In this document: piece by piece, positions 20,401 to 29,300 of the stretch | Layout of the letters: each line of letters starts with the position of its first letter | Numbering within the stretch: position 1 is the stretch's first letter | Origin: Owenia fusiformis | Lineage: Eukaryota > Annelida > Polychaeta > Sabellida > Oweniidae | Length of the DNA: 60,000 nt | NCBI GenBank assembly: GCA_903813345.2 | Contig: CAIIXF020000012.1 | Location: forward strand, 18,051,520-18,111,519 | Direction of reading: 5' to 3' | The notes under the pieces: generated by a model | The model's database searches: none | Told to the model about the DNA's origin: nothing | Seen by the model: the letters and a program-made list of their open reading frames with translations, nothing else | Translations under genes and position numbers: made by a program

Positions 20401-22693
20401 GTAAAACTCATTTCCAGTAAGGCTGCCATCTTTTAAGATTTCATACAGGAAGTGATGTCATCAACTCTCAACTTGTATGACCTTGTCTATAAGATGCAGT
20501 ATAGACTGTATAGTTGTACAAAATCACTTCTTGACAAATTGTTGTTTATGTTCAAAGATATTTTCAGAACTTGCCAACTGAGAATAAGAGATTTTTAGGA
20601 CTAAATCACAGGCAAAATTGAACTAGACAACAGCAACGCCAAAGCGTAGCAAATCCCATCGAACAGCCATGGCTGGCATTTTTACAAGCAAAGTATATAG
20701 CAAAAATGGCAGCCATTTTGAAAAATGGCCATCTTCTACCAAAAGTGTCATAGACAGTGTGCAATGCTTATAGTATTCACATACCTAATATGAACAAAAT
20801 CGCTCCGCTACTTTTTGAGTTATAGTAAAATACATTAAAATGGCGGCCATTTTTCAAAATAGCCGCCTTCTACCAAAAGTGTCATTAGACAGTGTGCCAT
20901 GCTTATAGCATTCACATATAAAATATGAACAAAATCACTCCACTACTTTTCAAGTTACAGCAAAAATCGTGAAATAGCGAGTAAAGGGTGCCATTTTTCA
21001 AGATAGCTGCCATGTGCTTCTTTAAGATCTACATTTCTAGCTTTATTAATGTCCTATATAATTTTTTTTACATTTAAAACATATTGCTATTACAGTTTTA
21101 CATATTTTACCTAAATTACTGTAAAATCGGCACTAGAATGGCCGCCATTTTTGAATGAGTGGCCATGTTGAAAATCGGCTTACGAGCAGAACTTTTACCC
21201 CCATAAGGTATATGTTTAAAAAATATGAACAAAATCGGGCCAACGTTGAGTTATTGCCCGGAGGGACGGACGGAGGCGTTCCCTATATCTCTCCGAACTT
21301 CATTCGATGGGATAATAAAAATGTTCAGCTGGTTCTGTTATTTTTAATAGTTTCTTACATAATGCTTTATCCAAAGTTGCGGGTTGATGACATAACTTCC
21401 TGTGTAAACCTTACTTGATAGCAGCCTACTGGAATTGAGCACTACATTTTTTAGTGATGGTCATACTAGTATCAAAACATTTTCCCATGTTTTGCTAGAA
21501 AAGTTCTGGCAAGGAATATATTCCTTACATAATACATCTAAATCATTATCATCTGGGTGGTTAATATTTTCTTCTCTGTATTACCCGAATGCACTTTATT
21601 GAAATTCAATGATTCATAGACAGAAAGTGGTATTTATTAGAACATAAAAAGGATCTTACTTTGTAAACTTAAACTTTAAACTAGATCCAGTAGGGATGAC
21701 AGCTGTGTACCTCTCACCCAGCACAGACGAAGTGACATGATCATCATTGTATGTTTTATCACTGATTGCCACATCGTTGTTTATCACATTATTTTCCTGA
21801 TGATCATTGTTTGCCTGATCCTTGTTTTCAGCATCATCTCCAGTGTCATCCTGTTCACTTGAATTGTGGCAATAAAACAAATAATTGTCTTGTGAATCAT
21901 CATCCTCCGATGTGAGTTGATTAACATTGCTACAGCTTGCGCCTGGTGTTGATACATTAACATTGTTACATACATTAAGCTTGTTATGGCTGTTGATTGA
22001 GTTTTCAGTTTGTTTCACATGATTTACTTCTTTGACACTTTTATGAATGGATGATGTTACATCCAAATGTTTATGACTAGATGGGAGACTGTTAACTGAA
22101 CCAAGAGGGTTATGTATTTGTTCAGCAACAGTGGAAGCAGTATCAGGATTAGAATTTATAAGTTGAAATCCATCATGATCACTCTCTGCATTATCAACCC
22201 AGGAGTTGTTGTCGACATTTAAAGCAGGATCTGTGGGTGTATTTAGATCACTATGTGAATCTGTCAAACCAGGATCTGTGGGTGTATTTAGATCACTATG
22301 TGAATCTGTCAAACCAGGATCTGTGGATGTATTTAGATCGCTATGTGTTTCTGTCAAACCAGGATCTGTGGGTGTATTTAGATCACTATGCGTATCTGTC
22401 AAACCAGGATCTATGGGTGTATTTAGATCACTATGCGTATCTGTCAAACCAAGATCTGTGGGTGTATTTAGATCACTATGCGTATCTGTCAAACCAGGAT
22501 CTATGGGTGTATTTAGATCACTATGCGTATCTGTCAAACCAAGATGTGTAATAGTATTCAGACTACCAATGAGATTAGATGGACTATCTAAGTCATCTAT
22601 GAGATCACTCTCTAAGTCATCTGTCATATCACTGTCTAATTCGCTTGTGATACCACTAGTGAAGGACAAATGGTTGAGCTGTTCGGCAGCCAT
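1..22693 (-). CDS. Giant multi-domain zinc-finger protein gene (11 coding exons, 3' end outside the window)
   Basis: Joined minus-strand exons are 22693-21660, 18941-17721, 17407-17260, 15990-15884, 14610-12060, 11798-11619, 11269-11092, 10848-10579, 9971-9735, 8985-8902 and 8489-1. Every junction has AG/GT sites and matching phase, and no stop occurs, giving 14,499 nt (at least 4,833 residues). Order of parts: acidic 15-aa repeat (about 210-330), three basic NRG motifs (489-620), two RFX-like winged-helix-like repeats (752-920), DVNKD pentapeptides (933-1037), an unrecognised duplicated domain (1223-1302 and 1402-1489), acidic linkers, a nuclear-receptor-type C4 finger (about 1902-1969), then about 33 C2H2-type fingers. 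C4 and C2H2 fingers normally bind DNA or protein, so a nuclear chromatin or transcription role is inferred. No ligand-binding domain is seen. I know of no family with this architecture. The ATG has a good context (A at -3, G at +4). Splicing is inferred, not observed. Confidence 0.85.
6961..7437 (-). repeat. Coding minisatellite, 33-bp unit (YNTGSGTPASV), about 14 copies
   Basis: Eleven-residue units of the form YNTGSGTPASV, YNTVIGTPASV and SNTVIGTSASV repeat in frame within exon 11. They often form a 99-bp higher-order pattern of three units. The stretch is Thr/Ser/Gly-rich, probably disordered, and may be glycosylated or phosphorylated. Confidence 0.9.
8902..8985 (-). CDS. Giant gene exon 10: 28-codon acidic linker exon
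   Basis: An 84-nt exon with acceptor aattgcag and donor CCAG then gtcagt. It encodes DNAETEDVEVEDEDVGVGVS, then FQSDYDDP. Phase 1 in and 1 out joins the C4-finger exon to the large finger exon. Being symmetrical with exon 9 (also phase 1/1), exons 9 and 10 could be alternatively included. Confidence 0.8.
9735..9971 (-). CDS. Giant gene exon 9: nuclear-receptor-type C4 zinc finger
   Basis: The exon encodes FDRILCVICGEDATIGFHYG, then DTCSSCAHFFRKH, then YRCDTKCC, and ends CKHCRLKKCLEVGM. This is the nuclear receptor DNA-binding layout: CxxC, GxHYG, a P-box region of CSSCAHFF and the CxxCRxxKCxxxGM signature. The second finger is unusual: extra cysteines shift one spacing (Cx4Cx10C against the usual Cx5Cx9C, total unchanged). 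Phase matches exons 8 and 10. Nuclear receptors usually carry a ligand-binding domain after this finger, but here C2H2 fingers follow. The P-box differs from the usual CEGCKG/CEGCKA, so its DNA specificity cannot be predicted. Confidence 0.88.
10579..10848 (-). CDS. Giant gene exon 8: acidic linker
   Basis: The acceptor is ttcgacag and the donor GCGT then gtaagt. Phase fixes this donor over the GT two bases upstream, since the next exon needs one carried base. It encodes DVRGSQADDDAVFG to DDDIIPLNNA, strongly acidic, and leads into the C4-finger exon. Confidence 0.78.
11092..11269 (-). CDS. Giant gene exon 7: acidic linker
   Basis: The acceptor is atatttcag and the donor AAAG then gtacag. 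It begins VYINNLEADG, comparable to VFISTGDDTA of exon 6, and is rich in Asp, Asn and Thr. Phase 0 in, 1 out. No domain recognised. Confidence 0.78.
11619..11798 (-). CDS. Giant gene exon 6: 60-aa acidic exon
   Basis: A 180-nt symmetrical exon (phase 0 in and out), VFISTGDDTATSKD to MSMLVNGEK. It is Asp/Asn-rich. Its last 15 residues (VELDENNGTMSMLVNGEK) match the end of exon 5 (LELDADTGNFFMMMDGEK) in pattern, suggesting duplication of a small exon edge. Because it is symmetrical it could be skipped without a frame change. Confidence 0.8.
12060..14610 (-). CDS. Giant gene exon 5: second RFX-like repeat, DVNKD pentapeptides and a duplicated unknown domain
   Basis: The acceptor (cttgtttttcag) is at 14611 and the donor (GAAAAG then gtcagt) at 12060. 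In order it encodes: a second winged-helix-like unit (LHKIFEADPC to KFCGIRLK); about 19 DVNKD-like pentapeptides (plus-strand 14010-14330); an acidic linker; two copies of an unrecognised domain (about 13452-13215 and 12915-12655) sharing the core DK..xKMCLxNxxG followed by aromatic and basic residues; and a Ser/Thr/Asp-rich tail ending NFFMMMDGEK. No known domain was recognised in the duplicated unit. Confidence 0.83.
14010..14330 (-). repeat. Coding minisatellite, 15-bp unit (DVNKD-like pentapeptides)
   Basis: About 19 units alternate DVNKD, DVNMD, NVSKD, DVNKG and similar within exon 5. The period of exactly 15 bp keeps frame. Confidence 0.9.
15884..15990 (-). CDS. Giant gene exon 4: end of repeat one
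   Basis: A 107-nt exon with acceptor ctgtttcag and donor gtaagtcaa, phase 0 in and 2 out. It reads VTKEYKTEFTFHIVCIGV, then TPMLEEDRGTPIPLPGI. It completes the first winged-helix-like unit and leads into the second. Confidence 0.8.
16551..17034. mobile_element. 480-bp TIR element (MITE) with TA target duplication
   Basis: The ends CTGTAGATTAGGTTAATTTG and, inverted, CAAATTAACCCAATCTACAG are flanked by TA on both sides. Inner sequence repeats ttggcg/cgccaa blocks. No coding capacity. It resembles Tc1/mariner-type MITEs by TSD only. A decayed relative may lie at 48437-48490. Confidence 0.75.
17260..17407 (-). CDS. Giant gene exon 3: first RFX-like winged-helix-like repeat
   Basis: The exon encodes LIFTIFNTKENSASRYKHLY onwards to FFKALKLLFPSMK. 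The pattern LYxxYxxx...FFxxLxxxFPxxK, continued in exon 4 by an FHIVCIGV strand, resembles the helix-helix-wing layout of RFX-type DNA-binding domains. Identity is too low to be sure. Phase 2 in, 0 out; the donor gtaagtag is strong. Confidence 0.8.
17721..18941 (-). CDS. Giant gene exon 2: acidic region, then three basic LPxRxNRGxNxFR motifs
   Basis: The acceptor (ttttttcag) gives VKVDQNKDIRKVTS, and the donor is AAAAAG then gtatgtgc, so the phase is 2 in and 2 out. A Ser/Asn/Asp-rich half is followed by three copies of a basic motif: KLPPRSNRGINPFR, SLPKRLNRGMNKFR and ILPPRANRGINKSR (plus-strand about 18465-18510, 18260-18308 and 18080-18128). Two of them are followed by Arg/Lys clusters ending KSD. 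The exon closes with an acidic Ser/Asp stretch. Basic runs suggest nuclear targeting or nucleic-acid contact (inference). Confidence 0.82.
19209..19825. repeat. Intronic minisatellite, 15-bp monomer in a 75-bp higher-order unit
   Basis: Monomers such as gattcagaccaatgg, gatttggaccattgc and atttcagaccattgg recur in sets of five (75 bp), for example at 19386, 19461 and 19536. It lies in intron 1 of the giant gene. Because the period is a multiple of three, both strands stay open by chance. Confidence 0.92.
20285..21520. mobile_element. 1.2-kb non-autonomous element with about 200-bp inverted ends
   Basis: The left end (attccttgccagatcacttc, then aaaatgttttgatatgg, then gaagtgatgtcatcaac) is matched in inverted order on the right (gttgatgacataacttcc, ctagtatcaaaacatttt, gttctggcaaggaat). 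Its interior carries three copies of an atggcngccattttt / ctaccaaaagtgtcat block at 20690-21020. No ORF of note. Confidence 0.75.
21660..22693 (-). CDS. Giant gene coding exon 1: start codon and acidic Thr/Asp/His/Ser repeat
   Basis: The exon starts with MAAEQLNHLSF and ends with a phase-2 donor (gtaagatcc). An acidic N-terminus is followed by seven or eight near-identical 15-residue units of the type DPGLTDTHSDLNTPT (plus-strand 22206-22560), then an Asn/Ser/Asp-rich stretch ending SSLKFKFTK. It looks intrinsically disordered. The lead-in from 22779 has a minus-strand acceptor (tttcag). Confidence 0.85.
22206..22560 (-). repeat. Coding minisatellite, 45-bp unit (15-aa acidic repeat)
   Basis: Direct repeats on the plus strand (gatctgtgggtgtatttag and variants) every 45 bp encode DPGLTDTHSDLNTPT-type units in exon 1. 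The copies are nearly identical, so expansion is recent. Confidence 0.9.
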
Positions 22694-22779
22694 AGTTAGT
22701 CTCCCAGCTCCCAGTGCATTCCACTTAGGGACTACTTTAAATTAGTGTTGAGACCTCCATGATTAATGTATGGCATATG
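22694..22779 (-). other. 5' UTR part of giant-gene exon, with a short upstream ORF
   Basis: On the minus strand an acceptor (ttcatttcag) ends at 22780, and 86 nt separate it from the ATG. Within it is an upstream ORF, ATG to TAG, of 14 codons (MPYINHGGLNTNLK), closing before the main start. This could dampen translation. Confidence 0.55.
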
Positions 22780-22895
22780 CTGAAATGAAATGAAGATAAA
22801 AAATATTATTATATTATTACACTCCTCAAGGGTCAAGGCGACCAAATAAAAAGCATGTATTTTCAAAACAATTGGTTTATAGACATGAGCCTCAC

Positions 22896-23118
22896 TGGCG
22901 GATCTGGGGGGAGGGGGGCTGGGGCCCTTTTTGATCATTACTGGGCCTTTTGAGGCCTTGTTTTTTTAATTTCAGGCCAACTTCTGAAGAAAATGGGCCT
23001 CAAAATTTTAAAATTTGGGCCTACTTTTAGCTTATGGGGTCCCAAATTGTTTTAGGATTTTTTTTTCTCTGACCTAAAATTTGGGCCCCCCTGTATTGGT
23101 TCCCAGATCCGCCCCTGA
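22896..23118. mobile_element. 220-bp MITE with GGCGGATCTGGG ends
   Basis: The termini ggcggatctggg and cccagatccgcc are inverted. The interior carries gggcc and aaaatttgggcc blocks. Related decayed copies lie at 51585-51740 and 52440-52545. It is in the 5' UTR intron of the giant gene. Confidence 0.7.
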
Positions 23119-24481
23119 ACCTCATGGCAACACTTCCCACCTATTAGAAATTACAGGAAAATCTGTATACAGTGAACACCTATGGAGCCATAAAATGTGT
23201 TCACTGAAGGTAGGTGTTCATGACAGAAACAATTCTATATAAATCGGTGTTTTAAAAAGGGTATGAAAATTGTAGGTCCCTGAGACCCCACATTTTAAAA
23301 AATCTGGGTCCAGGTTCGAAAAAGTGGGTCCGATATATTATTTTATCATCAAAATTCTAGGAAAACCACTTATCTGTTAAACTTGAAATTTGTATAGATG
23401 CAAGAGGAGAGTAGTGCCAACATATGTATGTCTTGTTTAACTTCAATTTTAATATTTTCACATATTTTTATTTTGTTTATCCCATTCTTCCTAATTTGTG
23501 CCACAAAATTCTAGAATATGCAATCAAAATCAAAATAATCACATGTGTATATCTGAATATAGATGGCATGTGTGTAGACTGACTTCCCTCCAATAACTAC
23601 TATAAGATCCAAAAGATGGCAGTGTTATACACTTTCTGTTAGAAATAACAGAGAATAATTTTAGCAAAGTCGGCCACATTTTAAGCAAAATGTGCCATTT
23701 TTTATCATATTGTTTCACCAAAATAACTGTTATTAAGATAAGTTTAAGTTGTATAAGTTTGATTTATTAGGTTAAACTTGGAGAAAACAAACAATTCAAA
23801 TCTGCATCCCCAAAGTTAGATATTTTTACGTCCCAGGATTAAAATTTTGCTCAATTTTGCGGAAATGAAAACCCTGTATAGACATCAGCAGAGTATATGT
23901 GCAGAGAGAGGTGTTCACTCAGACTGGTCTAACTGTGCATAATTGCTTAAATCAATGCCAGTACACATATATCTATAAAACTGACACCATAAATCATTCA
24001 CAATTACCAACAATTTGGTATGAATTCATGTATACTTTTTGTAAACTTCTTTTGACATTCATCATCGTTTGTCTTACTTTGCGGGTCATTTTTTGGTAGA
24101 TCTGCATGTTAAGAAATCTTAATGGCCTCATCCTTATATGCTAGGTCTACAATTTTCAGCACATGTATGAACAGAGTGTATAAATATACCTAAATCAGTT
24201 AAAGGTTACTAAGGTTGGTTGGTTGGTTACTATATAAATATTCTATAAGCCACATAAAAAGAGAAAAATAAGTGACCTAAATTTCTTGTACTATAAAAAA
24301 TAGGTTGCCGTTTTTTTACATGTTCATACTTAGCAGATAATAAACCCTCAACTAATATTTTAGGTACATTTGTGTACACATTGTGCAAAACTGAAAGATG
24401 AAGACCATGCATGGAATGGGTTATATGTTTCTGAAAACAATCTTATTAGGAAACCATTATAATTTCTTAAAAAAAATGTTT
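23119..24481. other. 5' UTR intron sequence of the giant gene
   Basis: AT-rich intronic sequence. A small tgttcactg / cagtgaaca pair near 23170-23215 may be a remnant of a pogo-like MITE. Nothing else recognised. Confidence 0.5.
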
Positions 24482-25430
24482 AGGTAATGCTAAAGTTAAT
24501 CAAAAGTACAAAAAATGGCAGCCATATTTTTTTGATCAAGTCACAAGATTTTGTGTATCTGTTTTCCTTATATATGAATGCATTTCCTGACTAAAGAGAC
24601 ATGTCAAAGAAAACTTCACATTTAAACACATTTCTTATATCTATGAATTGGAGGTGCATGGGTCCCTAAAAGCTAGCATGGAGAAAGTGATGTGAGGATA
24701 ACTTTTTAAAATTTCAAGGAGTAGGATTGCAATGGAGACACATTTGTATCAAAGGAGCATGAAAATGTGTGATTCTTGCATTAGAGTAGAATAAAGCTCA
24801 AACCATTGTGAATTCTAAATATTTCATGTCCACCATTTTGTTTGGTGAGACTATTTACTAGTACAAAGTAATCCTCACTCATGTATCCATTGTTTATCAT
24901 CTATAAAGCCTCAATCATGTATCTATCATGATAATTATACCGTTATAGATAAAATATACTAGTGATAATCCATGCCACTTGGTGAAGTCACAAAACTTGT
25001 ATGAGGATTAATCAGGAAGTCTAGAAGAAGTTCCAGCAAACAAAATGGTGGACATGAAATATTTATAAGAAACTATGGTTTGAGCTTTATTATACTCTAA
25101 CAAAGCAAGAAGTGCACATTTTCATGCTCCTTCGATGTTCCTTGGTAAATTTTGGATTCTTGCAAATGTGTCACTGTTGCAATCCTACTCCTTGAAGCTT
25201 TCAAAAAAATTAGCCTAATTTCACAGTCTTCATGCTAGCTTTGGGGACCCATGCACCTCCAATTCATAGTTATGAAAAATGTGTTTGAATGTGAAGTTTT
25301 CTTTGACATGTCTCTTTAGTCAGGAAATGTATTCACAATTGAGGAAAACCGATACAAAATTTTGACTTTACCAAAAAAAAATATGGCTGCCATTTTTTGT
25401 ACTTTTGATTAACTTTAGTGTTACCTTAAC
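24482..25430. mobile_element. Fold-back element with about 370-bp arms
   Basis: The left arm (24482-24848, starting aaagttaatcaaaagtac) is the inverted counterpart of the right arm (25032-25430, ending gtacttttgattaactt), with about 180 bp between. Shared blocks include caaaatggtggacatgaaat and its inverse. Arms are diverged by substitutions and small indels. No ORF. Confidence 0.8.
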
Positions 25431-25719
25431 ATACAAAAGTAGGTCAAATTGCAAGAGACTAGGCTCTTCATCAAAAAAGTTCATAACCAAGCCAGTCTGG
25501 TCCAGTTATCTACATGTACTCCCTGATGACTTCGCATATCTACGACGCCAGGAGTAGATAACTGAGCCAGACTGGTTTATAACTTGGGAAACCACGCTCG
25601 TCAACATTATTGCTTACTCGAGTCGGAAGGCTTTGGACCGAAGTAAAATATTGCAACATATTTTGTGCGAGAACACTGATGGGTTTCAAGTCTTTCAATA
25701 TCACTGTTGTTTCTCTTAC

Positions 25720-25950
25720 CTTAGTTTGCATGAAAACCAAACCACATCAGACATGTCAGAATGATTCATGGTGCAGAATATAAACTGTTATTTTTTACTT
25801 ATGCATATAGATCTTATCCCGTCTAAATTTACCTAATGATTCCCATGCCTCTGATGTAATACACGATTATTCCTGAATGCAGGACAATAACAAATGTCCA
25901 ACATTTTGTTATGTAAAGCCTCGTGTTCCACACAGACGAACTACAAAATG
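25720..25950 (-). other. Candidate non-coding first exon of the giant gene
   Basis: A strong minus-strand donor, CTAAG then gtaagagaa, lies at 25720/25719. It is the best candidate to pair with the acceptor at 22780, which would make a 2.9-kb 5' UTR intron. The upstream edge is a guess based on the promoter-like sequence at 25.93-25.99 kb. Confidence 0.4.
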
Positions 25951-26305
25951 GCGGAGCTGACAAACTCTGAACGTCACGTGATCAAATTATCATTGTATAA
26001 ATTGATGCACATTTGAACAATATAAATCGTATTTTCACCAGCAATTACCTTTATGTGTTGAAACATACATTCCATCACTTATCATACAATTTGTATAGAC
26101 AACATTTGAACAAATTTTACCAGGCATATTGCAAAGTAGCGAACTCAAGGATGTTCGCTGCTGTCCTGAAAATTGTATGTGGCGTGTCACAATAAGTTTT
26201 CACAATCTTGAAATAATTTTTGCAATATGTCTGTTGGAAGAAAGCTTCGATTATTCGACAATCATACCGAATATACGTGAACGTTTAGAGTATTAACATT
26301 CCACT
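25920..26305. promoter_or_regulatory. Divergent promoter region between the giant gene and PELO
   Basis: The two genes are head to head here. At 25944-25956 is AAAATGGCGGAG, whose reverse CCGCCATTTTG is a YY1-type element common near animal start sites. At 25974-25982 is TCACGTGAT, an E-box. No TATA box is assigned. Start sites are inferred only. Confidence 0.45.
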
Positions 26306-26346
26306 ATGAGGTGTTGTCACAGAGACATCGATAAAAATGGTCAGGG
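26306..26346 (+). CDS. PELO: PELO exon 1
   Basis: The 41-nt coding part reads [14 protein letters not shown] across the junction, before donor gtatgt. Position and the DIDKNGQ block fit the pelota N-terminus. Residues 2-4 (RCC) differ from the basic-hydrophobic start usual in the family, so the exact start deserves RNA support. Confidence 0.8.
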
Positions 26347-29300
26347 GTATGTATTCTCGTTATAATTTGTTTTTATTTTTGGCCTATTTTCTTCCCGTTT
26401 TCTCCCGCCTGTTAGAGAAAAGAAAGTCTACTGTGAGCATGGGCGTATCATAGAGCTATTTCTATGAGTAGAACGCCATCACGAATTATAGAAGCGTAAA
26501 TCGAGAGTTCGGTTCGGTGGCTTCTTCCCCAAGAAAATTTTGAAGTTTGGTTGTATTTGGAGTGTATTTGCAACCATCTGGTATGCCTTCGTACAGGGCG
26601 CTACGCCTATGGTTTTGATCAACTGTTACACAGAGAGCTATTTGCACACGTTCCATATAGTACGCCACCATGGGAACAAGAGTTGACGCAAAAAACAAGA
26701 GTTCAGGGGGGTCTAGGGAGTTCTTCCCCCAAGAAAATCTTGAAATCTGGTAGTATTCGGAGCGAGTTTGCAACCATCTGGTACGCCTGTGTACCCATCG
26801 TGCCGGGCGCTACACCCATGGTTGTATTGTTTTTTTTTCTATGATAAAAAATACCTAGATATCAGAGGCTACATTTACCTTTTGACTGAGCTAAAGTATT
26901 TAGGCAGTCAAGCAAATGATCAATCTAATCTCTGCCCATCAAAGACAGTTAATTCTGTAATGTAATAAAGCAATTTTGTTTACATTTGATACGTGAACTC
27001 ATAAGCATGACACACTTACTATGTTGGCTCGTAGGCTGAAATTTTGAAAAATGGCCACCATTTACATACATGTGTGGTGTGTGATTTTGTTCAATTTTAT
27101 ATATGGTTAGTATTGAAAATGTGTAATTTTACGAATAGTAGAACTTGGACTTTGTAAAAATTGTAAAAAGGCAGCATTGCGGCTGTTTAATAGAATTTGC
27201 TATGCTTTGGCGTTGCTGTTATCTCATTGTAATCAGGTCCTTATGTAAGTCAAATGAGAGTGGATCAAACCTGAGGTATACAGTCAGTTTTACACCTTCA
27301 CATTCAGGTCTTAAACTTAACTTAGCTAACATCAAATCAAAATGTAAGTGACAACAGTTTTGCATTTATTAAGGTCATTTGCCACTTTGGCAAGCAGTTG
27401 GTCCTCATTATCTTAGAAGTCTCTGAACTGAGTCAACGTCAGACTTTAGTTACCCATCCAAAACCCACTGGTCAAACAGACTGGGGGTTTTCACAAGTGA
27501 TCAAAGCAATAAAGTACCAACGCATCATAGACGATGCTGAGACAAGAAGGTGGTACGAATCTGTCTTCCCTATTTGTCTGCAGAGGGTTTCCAGCAACAC
27601 CAGTCAGAACCCTATTGTCCAAGCTAGGACTACAACCCAAGGAACTAAAGAAGGCTCTTAAGTCCATCAGCTCATTAGCAGAGGACAGTTCCAGATGGCT
27701 TAAGATCAGAAGAAGAGAAAAGCGGAACCCAAAGGTGCCCCAGTCCACCTAAGTCCTACTAGAATAATGCTTGTTTATGTGGCCCACCACCAGACTACAA
27801 GGTTTTCCATGTGTTCACATATTGCGAGGAGTATTCAGCAGGAGGTGCTTACATGGCCGTACCCAACCTCACACTGATATTCAAGCATGTTCTATCTAGT
27901 TTCCCCCTTTGGCATGCAATTACAATCCTTAGTCCAGCATAAGTCATGTAGCAAAGCATGACAGGTGTTTAATGAATGAAAAGAAAGAAGAGACCGTGTA
28001 TGTATAGCTCCTGTTGTTAGTAAGTTGTAAAACATGATGCATTGGACACCTGCTCAAAAGACAGTTGTACTAGCAAAATATGAAAAACGCAGTCAGAGGT
28101 GACTGTCACAGCAATAAAACCAAATAACTTTCTAACCATAGTGTTTTGGCACTTCAGATTTTACACAAATTATCCTCATTCAATGTGTGGTGAATTTGTG
28201 GATTTTAATCAAAATCACCCCAGGGACTTTACAGTCATGGTCAAAATGCCTTCTTAAGTCTGCCTGAACCAGGGTGTTTGAATGCGATTTGAAAGCATTT
28301 CGACCATGATCGACTGTAAAGTCCCTAAAGTGATTTGATTTCACTCTCCACATTTACCATACAGTGAATGAAGATGAATTGTGCCAAATTTGAAGAGCTA
28401 AAACACTATGGTTAGGAAGTTATTAAGTTTTTATGTCACCACCAAAAGTGGTGACATATTGTTATGGTCTCCATTTTTATTATGTCACCACCAAAAGTGG
28501 TGACATATTGTTATGGTCTCCGTTTTTTTATGTCACCACCAAAAGTGGTGACACATTGTTATGGTCTCCGTTTTTTTTTTATGTCACCACCAAAAGTGGT
28601 GACATATTGTTATGGTCTCCGGTTTTTTGCGACGGTGGTTGGAGGTTGGCGTCCGGTGTCTGTAACAAATTCTTACAACTTCCTATAACTTAACAAATAC
28701 TGTTTAGACTGACTTCAATTTTTTAACTAAATCATCTACATGTTCTCAGAAGTTCAAACCTGACTTTAGATTTGACATTTGACTTTCAATGACCTTCTCA
28801 AGGTCAAAAAGGTCTTTTTTCAACTTGCTTCACATTGACTAAATTTTTTTTCAAAATCATCTACATGTTCTCAGAAATTCAAATCTGACTTTAGATTTGA
28901 CTTTAGATTTGACATTTGACCTTCAAATCTGACTTTAGATTTGACATTTGACCTTCAATGACCTTCTCAAGGTCAAAAAGGTCTTTTTTCAACTTGCTTC
29001 AAATTGACTAATTTTTTTTTTTAAATCATCTATATGTTCTCAGAAATTCAAATCTGACTTTAGATTTGACATTTGACCTTCAATGACCTTCTCAATGTCA
29101 AAAAAGGTCAAAAAGGTATTTTTTCATCTTGCTTCAAATTGACTAAATTTTTTTTTCAAAATCATCTACATGTTCTCAGAAATTCAAATATGACTTTAGA
29201 TTTGACTTTAGATTTGACATTTGACCTTCAATGACCTTCTCAAGGTCAAAAAAGGTCAAAAAGGTCTTTTTTCAACTTGCTTCAAATTGACTAATTTTTT

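Noticed and set aside
22206-22745. Plus-strand ORFs of 104 and 179 codons
   Set aside because: Complement of the 45-bp repeat in giant-gene exon 1.
25946-26014. Plus-strand ATG with good context, 22 codons (MAELTNSERHVIK)
   Set aside because: No donor in a useful phase; more likely part of the promoter or PELO 5' UTR, where the ATGGCGG is a YY1-type site.
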